Source of the DNA: Methylococcales bacterium
GTDB lineage: Bacteria > Pseudomonadota > Gammaproteobacteria > Methylococcales > Methylomonadaceae
Assembly (NCBI GenBank): GCA_028714175.1
Contig: JAQTMV010000022.1
Span: 1-37,907, forward strand
Direction: 5' to 3'
DNA length: 37,907 nt
Below, one piece after another: positions 28,901 to 36,945 of the stretch. The stretch's first letter is position 1; every line of letters starts with the position of its first letter. The position numbers and the translations under genes are program-made. The notes below the pieces were generated by a model, which worked only from the letters and a program-made list of their open reading frames with translations, searched no databases and was not told the DNA's origin.

Positions 28901-29374
28901 ATAGCTGATTGCTGCAAAAACCTTGCGATTGATATCGACTAAAAAATCATTAATAGACCGCTTGCTGATATCGAAATCATTTACCCACTGTTTTAATAAA
29001 GGACCTTTTTCAGCTATTTCCAGATAAGGTTGCAGTTCCTTGAGCGTTAGTGGATCGTAGTTAAATGGATAATTCTCGGCATATTCCTCGACAAAAAAAT
29101 CAAAGGGATTAATCACTGTCATATCGGCAATGACTTCAACCTCAACGCTGAGTTTTCGGCATTTTTCCGGAAACACCACGCGTGCCAGAATATTACCGAA
29201 AGGATCCTGTTGCCAGTTGATGAAATAATTCTTCGGCTCAATGCGTAATGTATAAGCCTTGATGGGTGTCCGACTGTGTACTGCCGGCCGTAATCGAAAT
29301 ACATGGGGCGACAGAGATACAAGTCTATCGAAGCTGTATATCGTTTTGTGGCGAATGGCGACGCGAATGGTCAT
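25976..29374 (-). CDS. transglutaminase-like protein with DUF2126
   Basis: A 1132-residue cytoplasmic protein. It starts with the transglutaminase-associated N-terminal domain (MTIRVAIRHKTIYSFDR, 1-85) and continues with a transglutaminase-like domain whose triad is C180 in GSCRDSAWLL, H229 in DLHAWTEVY and D245 in GLDPTSG. From about 290 to the end it carries DUF2126, including RLTMGGEPTFVSVDD (about 325-339), GRHTGTGGGNHITMG and the GCTYYVAHPGGRSYDDFPVN region near the C-terminus. DUF2126 proteins occur in conserved clusters with permuted ATP-grasp, alpha-E and smaller transglutaminase genes, predicted to make and process a peptide or modify proteins. Here they are 1.7 kb apart because gltA stands between them. 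AGGA lies ten bases before the ATG. Confidence 0.92.
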   Translation of the reverse strand: MTIRVAIRHKTIYSFDRLVSLSPHVFRLRPAVHSRTPIKAYTLRIEPKNYFINWQQDPFGNILARVVFPEKCRKLSVEVEVIADMTVINPFDFFVEEYAENYPFNYDPLTLKELQPYLEIAEKGPLLKQWVNDFDISKRSINDFLVDINRKVFAAISYNIRMEVGIQSCEETLEMRSGSCRDSAWLLVQILRHLGLAARFVSGYLVQLTADIKSLDGPSGPEHDFTDLHAWTEVYVPGAGWIGLDPTSGLLAGEGHIPLACTPHPASAAPITGGIDECEVEFEFSNTVERLHEDPRVTKPYTDEQWYHIDALGQYVDKQLIEGDVRLTMGGEPTFVSVDDMEGDEWNTHADGANKRERAQQLTIRLRDVFAKGAMLHYGQGKWYPGEPLPRWQYGIFWRKDGTPVWRNPALLADINKDYGHTVKQAQKFVQQITQRLGLHPRYIVTAFEDSFYYLWQEGTLPENLDPLKSNLKDSIERRTLTKLLDTGLDQPTGFTLPVKWNWSEQCWKSGPWDFRRGAMFLIPGNSPMGMRLPLDSLPWVAPDKRESQEPQSLFEDLPELGDYYGEVTRRYSHIEAKINEHPEIIEQEPGDDETVEVEVPHTALCVEAREGRLYIFMPPLTLLEHYLELVAAIEATAESLALPVVMEGYEPPRDYRIERLMVTPDPGVIEVNIHPSKTWQELVEKTTILYEQAHQSRLGTEKFMQDGRHTGTGGGNHITMGAEMPTDSPLLRRPDLLRSLITYWQHHPGLSYLFSGMFIGPTSQAPRVDEGRDEKLYELEIAFQQMPEGEVPAPWLVDRLLRHLLTDITGNTHRSEFSIDKLYSPDSSTGRLGLLELRAFEMPPHARMSLVQTLLLRSLIAWFWREPYKHDLVRWGTELHDRFMLPHYVREDMKQVIKDLQRAGFSFELDWLEPFFEFRFPRYGNTLIDGVDMELRFAIEPWHVLGEEVSSTGTARYVDSSVERLQVAVTGFTEGRYVISCNGRRLPMRNTGRKGEFVAGVRYRAWQPPSALHPTIAPHTPLVFDVIDTWNGRSVGGCTYYVAHPGGRSYDDFPVNDYAAETRRMTRFWDYGHTPGVIIRPPLASTPVAASEKPLLANFTITDAAPRAMAPPEEELSKDYPFTLDLRHRNR

Positions 29375-29697
29375 AATCTTTTATTCCTATTGCCCTGTTG
29401 TTGGGATTTACGCAAAAGTTTCTTTGTATATATTCAGTTTTTTAATGCACGTATTAAAAGCAGGCTTAAATTAATCGGCCAGATTTGAAAAAATCCTTTG
29501 TCTTTAGTTTAACCGATAAATAACCAGACTTGAGATATTCATAACTTTGCCTGGCTATTTGTTCAGTGCGACTCGATTCTTTACTACAAGTAAAAAAAAT
29601 CTCCAAAGGCCTTATCTTTAAAAAAATTATGCAATAATCGAACCAAGCGCTTTTATAGTCGTCAGATATATTACAAGATATTGTCGGCTATTCTGCG
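29375..29697. other. intergenic stretch with no feature recognised
   Basis: This 323-base AT-rich stretch lies between the pentapeptide-repeat gene stop and the start of the DUF2126 gene. It presumably holds the promoter of the latter, but no clear boxes, repeats or RNA genes were recognised. Confidence 0.45.
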
Positions 29698-31926
29698 TCA
29701 TTTCGTCTTGGCTTTTTTCTGTTGTTCTGCTGTTTCCCGTAATTTTTGTCGAGTTTGTTCAGAGAGTGCGGTTAAGCCCGCGCAGGAATTTGGAGTATCC
29801 AGTGCTTTGACTAAGGCTGCTGCCAGGCCAAAATCGGGGTCATTGTTCGTGGACTTATTGGAACCTCGTTTGGCAACGCCAACTGCAATTTCCGCATCCG
29901 AACACGCCAGGTCGATCAGTTTTGGGTGTAGCACATCAGTTCGGTAAGCACCCAGTTGCAACGGATTACGGTATTCGCATTCCAGTAAGGTTGGATTATC
30001 GCTGTAGCAGCCTGTTCGACTGATCGGTTTTCCCGATGGTGATCCCGTAATGGCAGAACTCATACGTATCTGAAATGCGCTGAATTGTTCACTATCCAGT
30101 ATCTGCTTGAGTGTTAATTCCTGCTTGCGCCGTTGGTGCTCGTGCCAAGCCGGCATCAAACTTTCGGCAATGAATAGGCCATCTAGTTTGGCTTGTGCCC
30201 AGTCAACCCCCAGCAGGTCCGCTTCACTTAGTTTTGCGCCCTGTAGATCCGCCAAGGCCAAATCCGAGCCCAGCAGTTTTGCATTGCTCAAATCCGCACC
30301 TTGAAAATTCGTCTTGCGCAAATTCGCACCCTGCAATTTCGCCCCGCGTAAGTCCGCGCCCTGCAGATTCGCCTCATTCAGGTCTGCACCCTGCAAATCT
30401 GCCCCGCGTAGATCCGCGTTTTGCAGTTTAGCCCCGTGTAGGTCAACGCCCAGCAGATTCGCTCCACGTAAATCTGTGCCCTGTAGATTCCACGCAATCA
30501 TTCTTATGCTCGGCATATTCGCTCCGCCCAAGATCGCGCCCTTCAGCATATCTTTAGGTTTATTTTGGTAATTCCAATCCTGCAGGATTGCACCCTGCAA
30601 TTTCGCCTTTAACAGGATCGCTCCTTGAATTTGGGCATCCCGTAGATCAGCTTTCGGTAACAGGGCTCCTGACAAATTGGCAAAACGTAAATCGCGCTTT
30701 TGTAGATAGACGCCTGCAAATTCCTTGAAGGCAGCGTCACGGACCGACTTATCGGGATCTATTGCACGGGCTACTAGCGACAAAGACACCTCTTTGGGCA
30801 CCAGCGTGGTATCTCTGAGGTCCAGGTTGCGTGGAAAATAGCCTAAATCCCATGCGCAGGGGCCGAGCATTACCTGGAGAATAGTTGCTTCCGACTTTTT
30901 AGCCTCGGCTAGGGAGGTACAAGAAACCACTTCTTTATGTGCGACAACACTCAGCCATGCCTCAGGCACTCTGCGGATCAACCAATCCTCAAAATAGTTG
31001 GAAGCATCCTCAGGCATGTCAAGTTGAAGCTTGTCTTTCTCCTGCAGGTATGTTTGTACGGTAAAACTGCCAGGTATCACTGCGATGATACTGGTCAGAA
31101 CTATCACCGGCACAGAGATTAGCAAGAAAATCATGCCCTTAGGTTCTATTGTGGGTTGCAATATAGGCCGGGAAGCGATTTCACGCATGGGCAGGTCCGG
31201 CCAGCGACGCTGAAGCGATCGCGTTAGCCGGTTCCATCCCAAGGTAATCAAATACCGGAGCTGAGCGGGCCAATAATAAAGCAGCTGAAAGCCAAAGTTC
31301 CGCCACCACTCCCGCGCCCGGTCTTGCGGCGAGGCGATCAAAGGCCACAAGGTAATCAGCATGGCTGCATCGATCCAGACCGCGAGGCGCTGCGACCAGG
31401 TGATGGCCTCGTCGTGATATGGCAGGAAGCGGATTTGTGCTGCCAGTAATATTAATAAGGGTAAAGCGATGACAGTGATGCCAACCACCAGGGATAGCAG
31501 CCAGCGGATTAGCCAGACTCCGGAACGCCCTGCGATGAGGTGAGTGAAGGGGAAGATGAACAAGCAGTCGCGCACTTGTTGCCCGGCTGGCGAATCAGGA
31601 AGGTCGCGGTCCAGATTCCAAAGTTTGCAAGAGAGCAACTCCAATTGCATGAGCAGGTTGAAATGCAGCAGGACTACCATCCACGGCACAAAGCCGTAAA
31701 AAGTGGTCAGCGGCAGTTCCACATCCAGAATCGGCAGTTTGACCGGGCTGATAAGCAGCAGATCTTTGTGCGTAGTGCCCCAGACGATGACGCCTAGATA
31801 TACGACAAACGCCATAAATGCGACATGTAGCGCCGCTACCGTCTGAGATGCGGAGTTGGCTGCTTCCAGAAGTTTATCGGTATGTGATGAAGGTTCGCCG
31901 TTGAATTGCGGAATCGGATCAGACAT
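29698..31926 (-). CDS. membrane-anchored pentapeptide-repeat protein
   Basis: A 742-residue protein with a membrane N-terminal half and a repeat domain. Likely membrane helices lie at about 31-50, 76-94, 139-163, 183-199 and 263-286. A soluble region (about 290-410) follows, then about 35 pentapeptide repeats of the A(D/N)LxG type (about 411-590; RGADLQGADLNEANLQGADL-like), with one gap around residues 450-462. The repeats should form a right-handed quadrilateral beta-helix. A 150-residue C-terminal domain with four cysteines and a charged tail ends the protein. Its function is unknown to me. Its neighbours across the divergent gap are a DUF4062-like remnant and a SLATT-type membrane protein, which raises a stress or defence role without proving it. 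Confidence 0.88.
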   Translation of the reverse strand: MSDPIPQFNGEPSSHTDKLLEAANSASQTVAALHVAFMAFVVYLGVIVWGTTHKDLLLISPVKLPILDVELPLTTFYGFVPWMVVLLHFNLLMQLELLSCKLWNLDRDLPDSPAGQQVRDCLFIFPFTHLIAGRSGVWLIRWLLSLVVGITVIALPLLILLAAQIRFLPYHDEAITWSQRLAVWIDAAMLITLWPLIASPQDRAREWWRNFGFQLLYYWPAQLRYLITLGWNRLTRSLQRRWPDLPMREIASRPILQPTIEPKGMIFLLISVPVIVLTSIIAVIPGSFTVQTYLQEKDKLQLDMPEDASNYFEDWLIRRVPEAWLSVVAHKEVVSCTSLAEAKKSEATILQVMLGPCAWDLGYFPRNLDLRDTTLVPKEVSLSLVARAIDPDKSVRDAAFKEFAGVYLQKRDLRFANLSGALLPKADLRDAQIQGAILLKAKLQGAILQDWNYQNKPKDMLKGAILGGANMPSIRMIAWNLQGTDLRGANLLGVDLHGAKLQNADLRGADLQGADLNEANLQGADLRGAKLQGANLRKTNFQGADLSNAKLLGSDLALADLQGAKLSEADLLGVDWAQAKLDGLFIAESLMPAWHEHQRRKQELTLKQILDSEQFSAFQIRMSSAITGSPSGKPISRTGCYSDNPTLLECEYRNPLQLGAYRTDVLHPKLIDLACSDAEIAVGVAKRGSNKSTNNDPDFGLAAALVKALDTPNSCAGLTALSEQTRQKLRETAEQQKKAKTK

Positions 31927-32045
31927 GGCTGTTGAGCTAGTTATTGCTGATGCTTAATTCTCGGAATTATAAAGCAAATGAGGTAATACGCTATCAATTC
32001 AGCGCTTATATTCAGTCAGGATGTTAAAATTGCATTTTCAGATAA

Positions 32046-32261
32046 ATTCCGGACGATATTGCGACTGATCTAAAAATTTACCTTGCCTCCTCTTCTGAAC
32101 TGCAAAACGAACGCAAACAGGTACAGACTCTCATCGACAACCTTAGCAACAGTTGGGTGAAAAAAGCGGCTGCCATTGAATTTAGTCAACTGGTAAGATT
32201 TATTGACTTGCGACTTCGGCAAAGTCCGCTTTATCTGCCTGTGGAACGATGGCGACGATAG
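32046..32261 (+). pseudogene. DUF4062-like gene fragment
   Basis: A plus-strand frame is open from 32046 to TAG at 32259-32261 without a start codon; a stop stands immediately upstream. It reads LKIYLASSSELQNERKQVQ followed by an amphipathic helix (TLIDNLSNSWVKKA). This matches the (K)I(F/Y)LASSSEL-x-x-ER opening of DUF4062 domains, which occur at the N-termini of several signalling and defence proteins. After about 45 residues the likeness ends, so both the start and the bulk of the gene are lost. The fragment lies 149 bases upstream of the SLATT-type gene. The family match is from memory of the motif, so moderate confidence only. Confidence 0.5.
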
Positions 32262-32311
32262 GCTTGGCGGTACCGCCCAAGTGTATTTGGAATTAAATTC
32301 AGCACAACTAG

Positions 32312-32338
32312 CGTTCGCCCTGAGCTTGTCGAAGGGCG
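32312..32338. repeat. CGCCCT/AGGGCG palindromic repeat
   Basis: CGCCCT (32316-32321) and AGGGCG (32333-32338) enclose GAGCTTGTCGA. This is the CCTTCGACAAGCTCAGGGCG-type element found in intergenic regions of many proteobacteria. A half copy may be present near 5085-5100. Confidence 0.65.
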
Positions 32339-32409
32339 GTTTTCAGGAGTTTTGCAAGCGACCTACTCTATTGAGAAATTTAACATGATAATTGAACAGG
32401 AAAATACCT

Positions 32410-32943
32410 ATGGCTGATCAAAAACCAGAATCAAATTTACCTCCACCGTGGATGGTGCCGATCGAAAGCCGGAAGCAAAGGGCCGAGTATTATTTCGATA
32501 CTGTTCTTTCCGGTCATCAACACTGGTATTCGGAAAAATCCGGCAAGCAAAAATCCAGACATTTATTCTTTGCCATTGTCGTGATTGTGCTCGGCGCCTT
32601 GATTTCGGTTTTGCAGGTTTTTTCGGAGCAGTTCTGGGTTGCCGGCGTTACGGCTGTATTGGGTGCAACTGTTGCTGTTTTGCGCTCAATAGATACGCTG
32701 CTGCGCCCTAATGAAACCTGGCAGGCGTATCGTAAAGCATCCGAAAGTATGAAACGGGAATACCGGCTTTATCTGAATAATGCCGATGCCTATGCTGAAG
32801 CCGGAGATGAAGATACGGCTTACCGGCTGCTGGTAGATCGCGTAGAAACTGTCATTGCTGAAGAACAACAGTTGTTCTGGCAGTTCCATGCTGCTACTCG
32901 GGCAGCTTCAGAATCAAAGGATCCGGACATTGAGGCTAAGTAA
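32410..32943 (+). CDS. two-TM DUF4231/SLATT-type membrane protein
   Basis: A 177-residue protein with two adjacent membrane helices (about 52-70 and 74-92) joined by a short turn and followed by a soluble helical region. The sequence RPNETWQAYRKASESMKREYRLYL (99-122) and RLLVDRVETVIAEEQQLFW (139-157) fit the DUF4231/SLATT pattern, a two-TM module that often serves as the membrane-disrupting effector in nucleotide- or ligand-signalling defence systems. AGGAAA eight bases before the ATG at 32410 supports this start over a TTG at 32392. No SMODS, SLOG or TIR sensor remains next to it, only a DUF4062-like fragment. It could also be a housekeeping membrane protein of the same fold. Confidence 0.75.
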   Translation: MADQKPESNLPPPWMVPIESRKQRAEYYFDTVLSGHQHWYSEKSGKQKSRHLFFAIVVIVLGALISVLQVFSEQFWVAGVTAVLGATVAVLRSIDTLLRPNETWQAYRKASESMKREYRLYLNNADAYAEAGDEDTAYRLLVDRVETVIAEEQQLFWQFHAATRAASESKDPDIEAK

Positions 32944-33041
32944 GTAGCAATTCGTAATCTATGGGGTCGGATGGGGCTCGATTGATTTCTGATTTTTAAC
33001 TTATTTGACGGCCAAGTATAAGCCGGAAAAGGAGAAAAAAT

Positions 33042-33976
33042 GTGTGCATCAATGTTAATGCGGTTGACACAAAAACCGGCGAATCTGCATTAGCCAAGGC
33101 CGAATCTGGCGTGATCGTCATATTCGGCACGACCGGGGATTTAACCAAACGTAAGTTAAGGCCAGCGCCCCGTGACATTTGGCACGGAAAAGAGAACTTT
33201 CGGAAGCTTCGGTGATAATTGGTGTGGATCGTGAACCGATCGACACCGATACTTTCAGGGCATTAATGCAATCCGCCGTGCGCGAGGCAAAAGGAGTACT
33301 ATTGTTCGATGCCGAGGAATGGTGTAAATTTGCGCAAAAGTTAAACTATTTTGCCTGCGATTTAAAAGATCCAGACAGTTAGAACGAGGACGTACCGGGT
33401 AACCGGCTTTATTACTGTGCCACGCCGCCGACGCTGGCCGGTCCGATTATCGATGGGATAGTCCAAGCCGGGCTGTCCAATGAGTCCTCGGGTAGGGCGC
33501 GAATAGCTATCGAAAAGCCTTTCGGGCGCGGCCTCGCTTCAGCGCAAGCGCTCAGCGACTATGTCGCCGGAGTGTTTCTGGAACACCAGGTTTACCGGAT
33601 CGATCAGTATCTGGGCAAGGAAACCGTATAGAACCTACCGGTTTTCCGCTTTGGCGACGCGCTTTTCGAACCGGTATGGAACCGTAATCATATCTTTAAC
33701 ATGCGTATTCCTGAAGCCTACGAAACCTTGCTGCTGAATGCGCTGTGCGGTGATGCCACCTTGTTTACTCGCCGGGACGGTGTTGAAGCGCAATGGCGCC
33801 TGATAGACCCTATCCTTGCGGCTTGGCGGCAACAGCCTACCGGCGCTTTCCCCAACTATGCAGCCGGCAGCGAAGGCCCGAAGACCACCGATGAACTATT
33901 GGCGCGCAACGGCCATCAATGGCGGTTACTGGACTCGCAGCTTACAAGCACACCGCAAACAGGAGCAGCAAAATAA
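33042..33976 (+). pseudogene. zwf: glucose-6-phosphate dehydrogenase pseudogene
   Basis: Recognisable Zwf sequence runs from SGVIVIFGTTGDLTKRKL (the NADP-binding GxxGDL motif) through ASVIIGVDRE, NRLYYCATPPTLAGPII, IAIEKPFGRGLASAQAL and the active-site YRIDQYLGKETV. It ends in the typical PEAYETLLLNALCGDATLFTRRD and WRLIDPI. The reading is broken by a frameshift near 33180, in-frame TAG at 33380-33382 and again at 33629-33631 (where Gln follows Val in intact enzymes). An internal deletion of roughly 190 codons after WNRNHI also removes much of the C-terminal domain. A ribosome-binding site (AAGGAG) remains before GTG at 33042. It ends in TAATG, overlapping the pgi start by one base, so transcription or coupling to pgi may persist. 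An intact zwf may exist elsewhere. Confidence 0.93.
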
Positions 33977-35628
33977 TGATAACAACCGATACGACAACAC
34001 AATCACTAACGCAACGCCCTGCCTGGAAGGCACTGCAGACGCATTATCAACAGATACAGTCTTTACACCTGCGTCAGTTGTTCGCGGATGATCCTTTACG
34101 CGGCGAACGGTTCGTGGTCGATGCCGTCGGCATTTATCTGGATTATTCGAAAAACCGTGTTACCGATGAGACTATGCGCTTGCTGATAAAGCTTGCCGAT
34201 GAATGCGGCTTGCGTGAGCGGATTATCGCTATGTTCAAGGGCGATACCATCAACGTGACTGAACAAAGAGCCGCTCTGCATACGGCCTTGCGCGCGCCCA
34301 AAGGCGAGAAGATCATGCTCGATGGCGTCGACGTGGCGGCTGAAGTCCATGCGGTACTCGACCGGATGGCCGCATTTTCTGAGCAGGTTCGCAGCGGTCA
34401 ATGGCTGGGATACACGGGTAAACGTATCGCCAATATCATCAATATCGGTATCGGCGGTTCCGACCTGGGTCCGGTGATGGCCTACGAAGCGCTGCGGCAT
34501 TACAGTCAGCGCGACCTGACTTTCCGTTTCGTCTCGAATGTGGACGGCACCGATTTTAAGGAAGCCACGCGCGATCTCGATCCTGAAGAAACGCTGTTTA
34601 TCATCTGCTCGAAGACCTTTACGACGCTTGAAACCCTGACCAATGCCCGCGCCGCACGTGACTGGTGTTTGCATAAACACGGTGACGATCATGCCGTGCG
34701 CCGGCACTTTGTCGCCGTATCGACCAATGCCGAAGAAGTGATAAAATTCGGTATTAATACTGACAATATGTTTGGCTTCTGGGATTGGGACGGCGGACGC
34801 TATTCAATGGATTCGGCGATTGGCCTATCGACGATGATCGCGGTCGGAGCGGACAATTTCCGGGCGATGCTCGCAGGCTTCCATGCGCTGGATGAACATT
34901 TCCGCACGGCGCCCTTCGAACGGAACCTGCCTGTTATCATGGGTCTGCTCAAACTCTGGTACAACAACTTCTTCGAAGCCCAGTCGGTCGCGGTGTTTCC
35001 TTACAACCAGTATCTCAAGCGTTTCCCTGCCTACCTGCAGCAATTGACGATGGAAAGCAACGGCAAGCACGTCACGCTGGACGGCGCCTGCGTCGACTAT
35101 CAAACGGCGCCGATCTATTGGGGCGAGCCAGGCACCAACGGCCAGCACTCGTTTTTTCAGTTGCTGCATCAGGGTACCCGTCTGATTCCCTGCGATTTTA
35201 TCGGTTTTTACCAAAACCTGAATCCGCTTGGCGATCAGCATGATTTGTTGATGGCAAACTTTTTCGCGCAGACTGAAGCCTTGGCCTTCGGCAAGGCAGA
35301 GGACGAAGTCAAGGCCGAGGGCATTCCCGGCTGGTTGGTGCCGCACCGTACCTTCGAGGGTAATCGTCCGGCCAATACACTGCTGATCGAACTATTGACA
35401 CCTGAAACGCTAGGCAAACTGGTCGCACTTTACGAGCACAGCGTGTTCACGCAAGGGGCCATCTGGAATATCGATTCATTCGATCAATGGGGCGTCGAGT
35501 TAGGCAAGATGTTGGCAAAAAAAACCGCCGCCGAACTCAAAAGCGCAGACGAGCCGCAACTGGGCCATGACAGTTCGACCAACGCATTGATCCGGCGTTA
35601 TCGCCGGTTTAAAAGCGGGCAATCATGA
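33976..35628 (+). CDS. pgi: glucose-6-phosphate isomerase
   Basis: A 550-residue cytoplasmic enzyme interconverting glucose 6-phosphate and fructose 6-phosphate; the E. coli protein is 549 residues. Both family signatures are present: [13 protein letters not shown] (271-283) and [18 protein letters not shown] (494-511). Catalytic E360 in TMESNGK, H391 in [10 protein letters not shown] and K511 correspond to the E. coli residues. An in-frame upstream Met at 33919 lies inside the zwf remnant and is rejected; ATG at 33976 overlaps the zwf TAA and has AGGAG ten bases upstream. All motifs look intact, so it should be active even though its partner zwf is broken. Confidence 0.96.
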   Translation: MITTDTTTQSLTQRPAWKALQTHYQQIQSLHLRQLFADDPLRGERFVVDAVGIYLDYSKNRVTDETMRLLIKLADECGLRERIIAMFKGDTINVTEQRAALHTALRAPKGEKIMLDGVDVAAEVHAVLDRMAAFSEQVRSGQWLGYTGKRIANIINIGIGGSDLGPVMAYEALRHYSQRDLTFRFVSNVDGTDFKEATRDLDPEETLFIICSKTFTTLETLTNARAARDWCLHKHGDDHAVRRHFVAVSTNAEEVIKFGINTDNMFGFWDWDGGRYSMDSAIGLSTMIAVGADNFRAMLAGFHALDEHFRTAPFERNLPVIMGLLKLWYNNFFEAQSVAVFPYNQYLKRFPAYLQQLTMESNGKHVTLDGACVDYQTAPIYWGEPGTNGQHSFFQLLHQGTRLIPCDFIGFYQNLNPLGDQHDLLMANFFAQTEALAFGKAEDEVKAEGIPGWLVPHRTFEGNRPANTLLIELLTPETLGKLVALYEHSVFTQGAIWNIDSFDQWGVELGKMLAKKTAAELKSADEPQLGHDSSTNALIRRYRRFKSGQS

Positions 35629-35640
35629 CAACCGGTTTCA

Positions 35641-35672
35641 GCTGCCGCCATTCGACCCCCTCTCGCGGCAGC
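35641..35672 (+). terminator. possible 3' hairpin after pgi
   Basis: GCTGCCGC (35641-35648) and GCGGCAGC (35665-35672) make a perfect 8-bp GC-rich stem 12 bases beyond the pgi stop. No T-run follows, so it may stabilise or terminate with help rather than act as a standard intrinsic terminator. Confidence 0.4.
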
Positions 35673-35733
35673 GACCCTCTATGGTAACGAAAGATAGGCA
35701 AGGTGGATTCCTTGTGGACGAAAAACAGCCGTT

Positions 35734-35769
35734 TAGAGTAGGCACCCGCTTTAGCGTTTGCCCACTCTA
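35734..35769. repeat. GGGCA-type hairpin repeat, long-stem copy
   Basis: TAGAGTAGGCA (35734-35744) pairs with TGCCCACTCTA (35759-35769) with one mismatch. The inner CGCT/AGCG pair extends it toward a TT tip. The TGCCCAC half and the GCG loop match the other copies in the window. It lies just before the phosphotransferase gene. Confidence 0.55.
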
Positions 35770-35811
35770 GCAAACTTCTAAAAAGATAAGCACGAGAAAA
35801 ACAGGTGAAAA

Positions 35812-36888
35812 ATGAAGCAAAATATTCTCGTCCACAGTCTCCGTGATTTGACGGTTGCCTGGGCTCAACGAATCGTTGATAACCATTCCACTGATACAAT
35901 CGTTTCCAATATCGATATTGTTTCTGTCGATATTGGAACGACAACGCGGGTTCGCGTCCTTGTCGAACACGATGGTCCGGAAACCTTTCCGCGACGCTGG
36001 TTTGTGAAACTTCCGTCGATGGCCTGGCGGGCAAGGTGGATTACGGCTTTGCCACGGCTGCTTCATACCGAAGTGCGTTTTTATAATGAAATTACTGAAC
36101 CCATACCGATAAGCCGGCCCTCCATCCTGGCGGCGCAGAGCAGGTTCGGATGGGGATCGACACTGGTTCTTACCGATGTAACGGAATTTGGCGCAAGTCC
36201 CGGATGTTCGAGTGATGCGCTGACCGCCGCTCAAGCTGCCTTGATTGTCGAGCAGCTTGCTTGCTTTCATGCTCATTTTTGGAATAAAGTAAAACCCTGC
36301 CCACGTTATCGCTGGCTGGCTAATCCCGCCCGGCGCGTGGAAGATGTCCTGGGAACAGTCCTTGCCGTGCCATTGATGAAGCGAGGATTACGCCGAGCCG
36401 GCAGTCTCATTCCTTCACATCTTCACGCCCCGGCCATTCATTATGCCCATCATCGCCGCAGAGCAATGCGCTTTCTTTCGGAAGGCGCCAAAACACTCAT
36501 TCATCACGATTGTCATCCCGGTAATTTATTCTGGCATAAGTCCCAACCGGGGTTTCTCGATTGGCAACTTGTACGCACCGGAGAGGGGATCAGTGATGTC
36601 GCTTACTTCCTGGCCACCGCTCTCAACCCCGAAATCCGGCGGCTTCACGAAGCAAACCTTATTTCAAGTTATGTCCGGATTCTGATGAACAATGGCATCG
36701 CAGGGATTGATCTGGCAAGTCAATTGCAGAGATATCGCGCTCATCTTGTTTATCCTTTCGAGGCAATGCTGGTAACGCTTGCGATCGGAGACATGATGGA
36801 TTTGGAAAGCAATCTTGAACTCATACGGCGGACGGTCGCTGCCGTCGAGGATCTTGATGCCTTTGCTGTCATGCCGATGTGTAACTGA
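35812..36888 (+). CDS. APH/ecdysteroid-kinase-like phosphotransferase
   Basis: A 358-residue protein with the aminoglycoside-phosphotransferase kinase fold. K66 in WFVKLPS and E87 in TEVRFYNEI match the ATP-anchoring Lys-Glu pair. The catalytic loop is HHDCHPGN (231-238) with D233, and the metal-binding Asp is D250 in GFLDWQLV, followed by ISDVAYFLA. This arrangement resembles the ecdysteroid/choline-kinase-like branch (DUF1679-like), which phosphorylates small hydroxylated compounds. The substrate is unknown and no resistance function is claimed. AGGTG lies six bases before the ATG. It follows pgi by 183 bases on the same strand and may have its own promoter. Confidence 0.82.
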   Translation: MKQNILVHSLRDLTVAWAQRIVDNHSTDTIVSNIDIVSVDIGTTTRVRVLVEHDGPETFPRRWFVKLPSMAWRARWITALPRLLHTEVRFYNEITEPIPISRPSILAAQSRFGWGSTLVLTDVTEFGASPGCSSDALTAAQAALIVEQLACFHAHFWNKVKPCPRYRWLANPARRVEDVLGTVLAVPLMKRGLRRAGSLIPSHLHAPAIHYAHHRRRAMRFLSEGAKTLIHHDCHPGNLFWHKSQPGFLDWQLVRTGEGISDVAYFLATALNPEIRRLHEANLISSYVRILMNNGIAGIDLASQLQRYRAHLVYPFEAMLVTLAIGDMMDLESNLELIRRTVAAVEDLDAFAVMPMCN

Positions 36889-36945
36889 CTACTCATTATA
36901 TACTCAGATCCCGCAATATAATTCAACCAGTAGTGAGGTCAATCC

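Noticed and set aside
30107..30571. Plus-strand reading frames opposite the pentapeptide repeats
   Set aside because: They are by-products of the 15-base periodicity of the real minus-strand gene, with Ser/Pro/Cys-rich nonsense composition.
34096..35417. Long minus-strand frames inside pgi
   Set aside because: They overlap a clearly identified gene on the other strand, have no family-like sequence and follow its codon bias.
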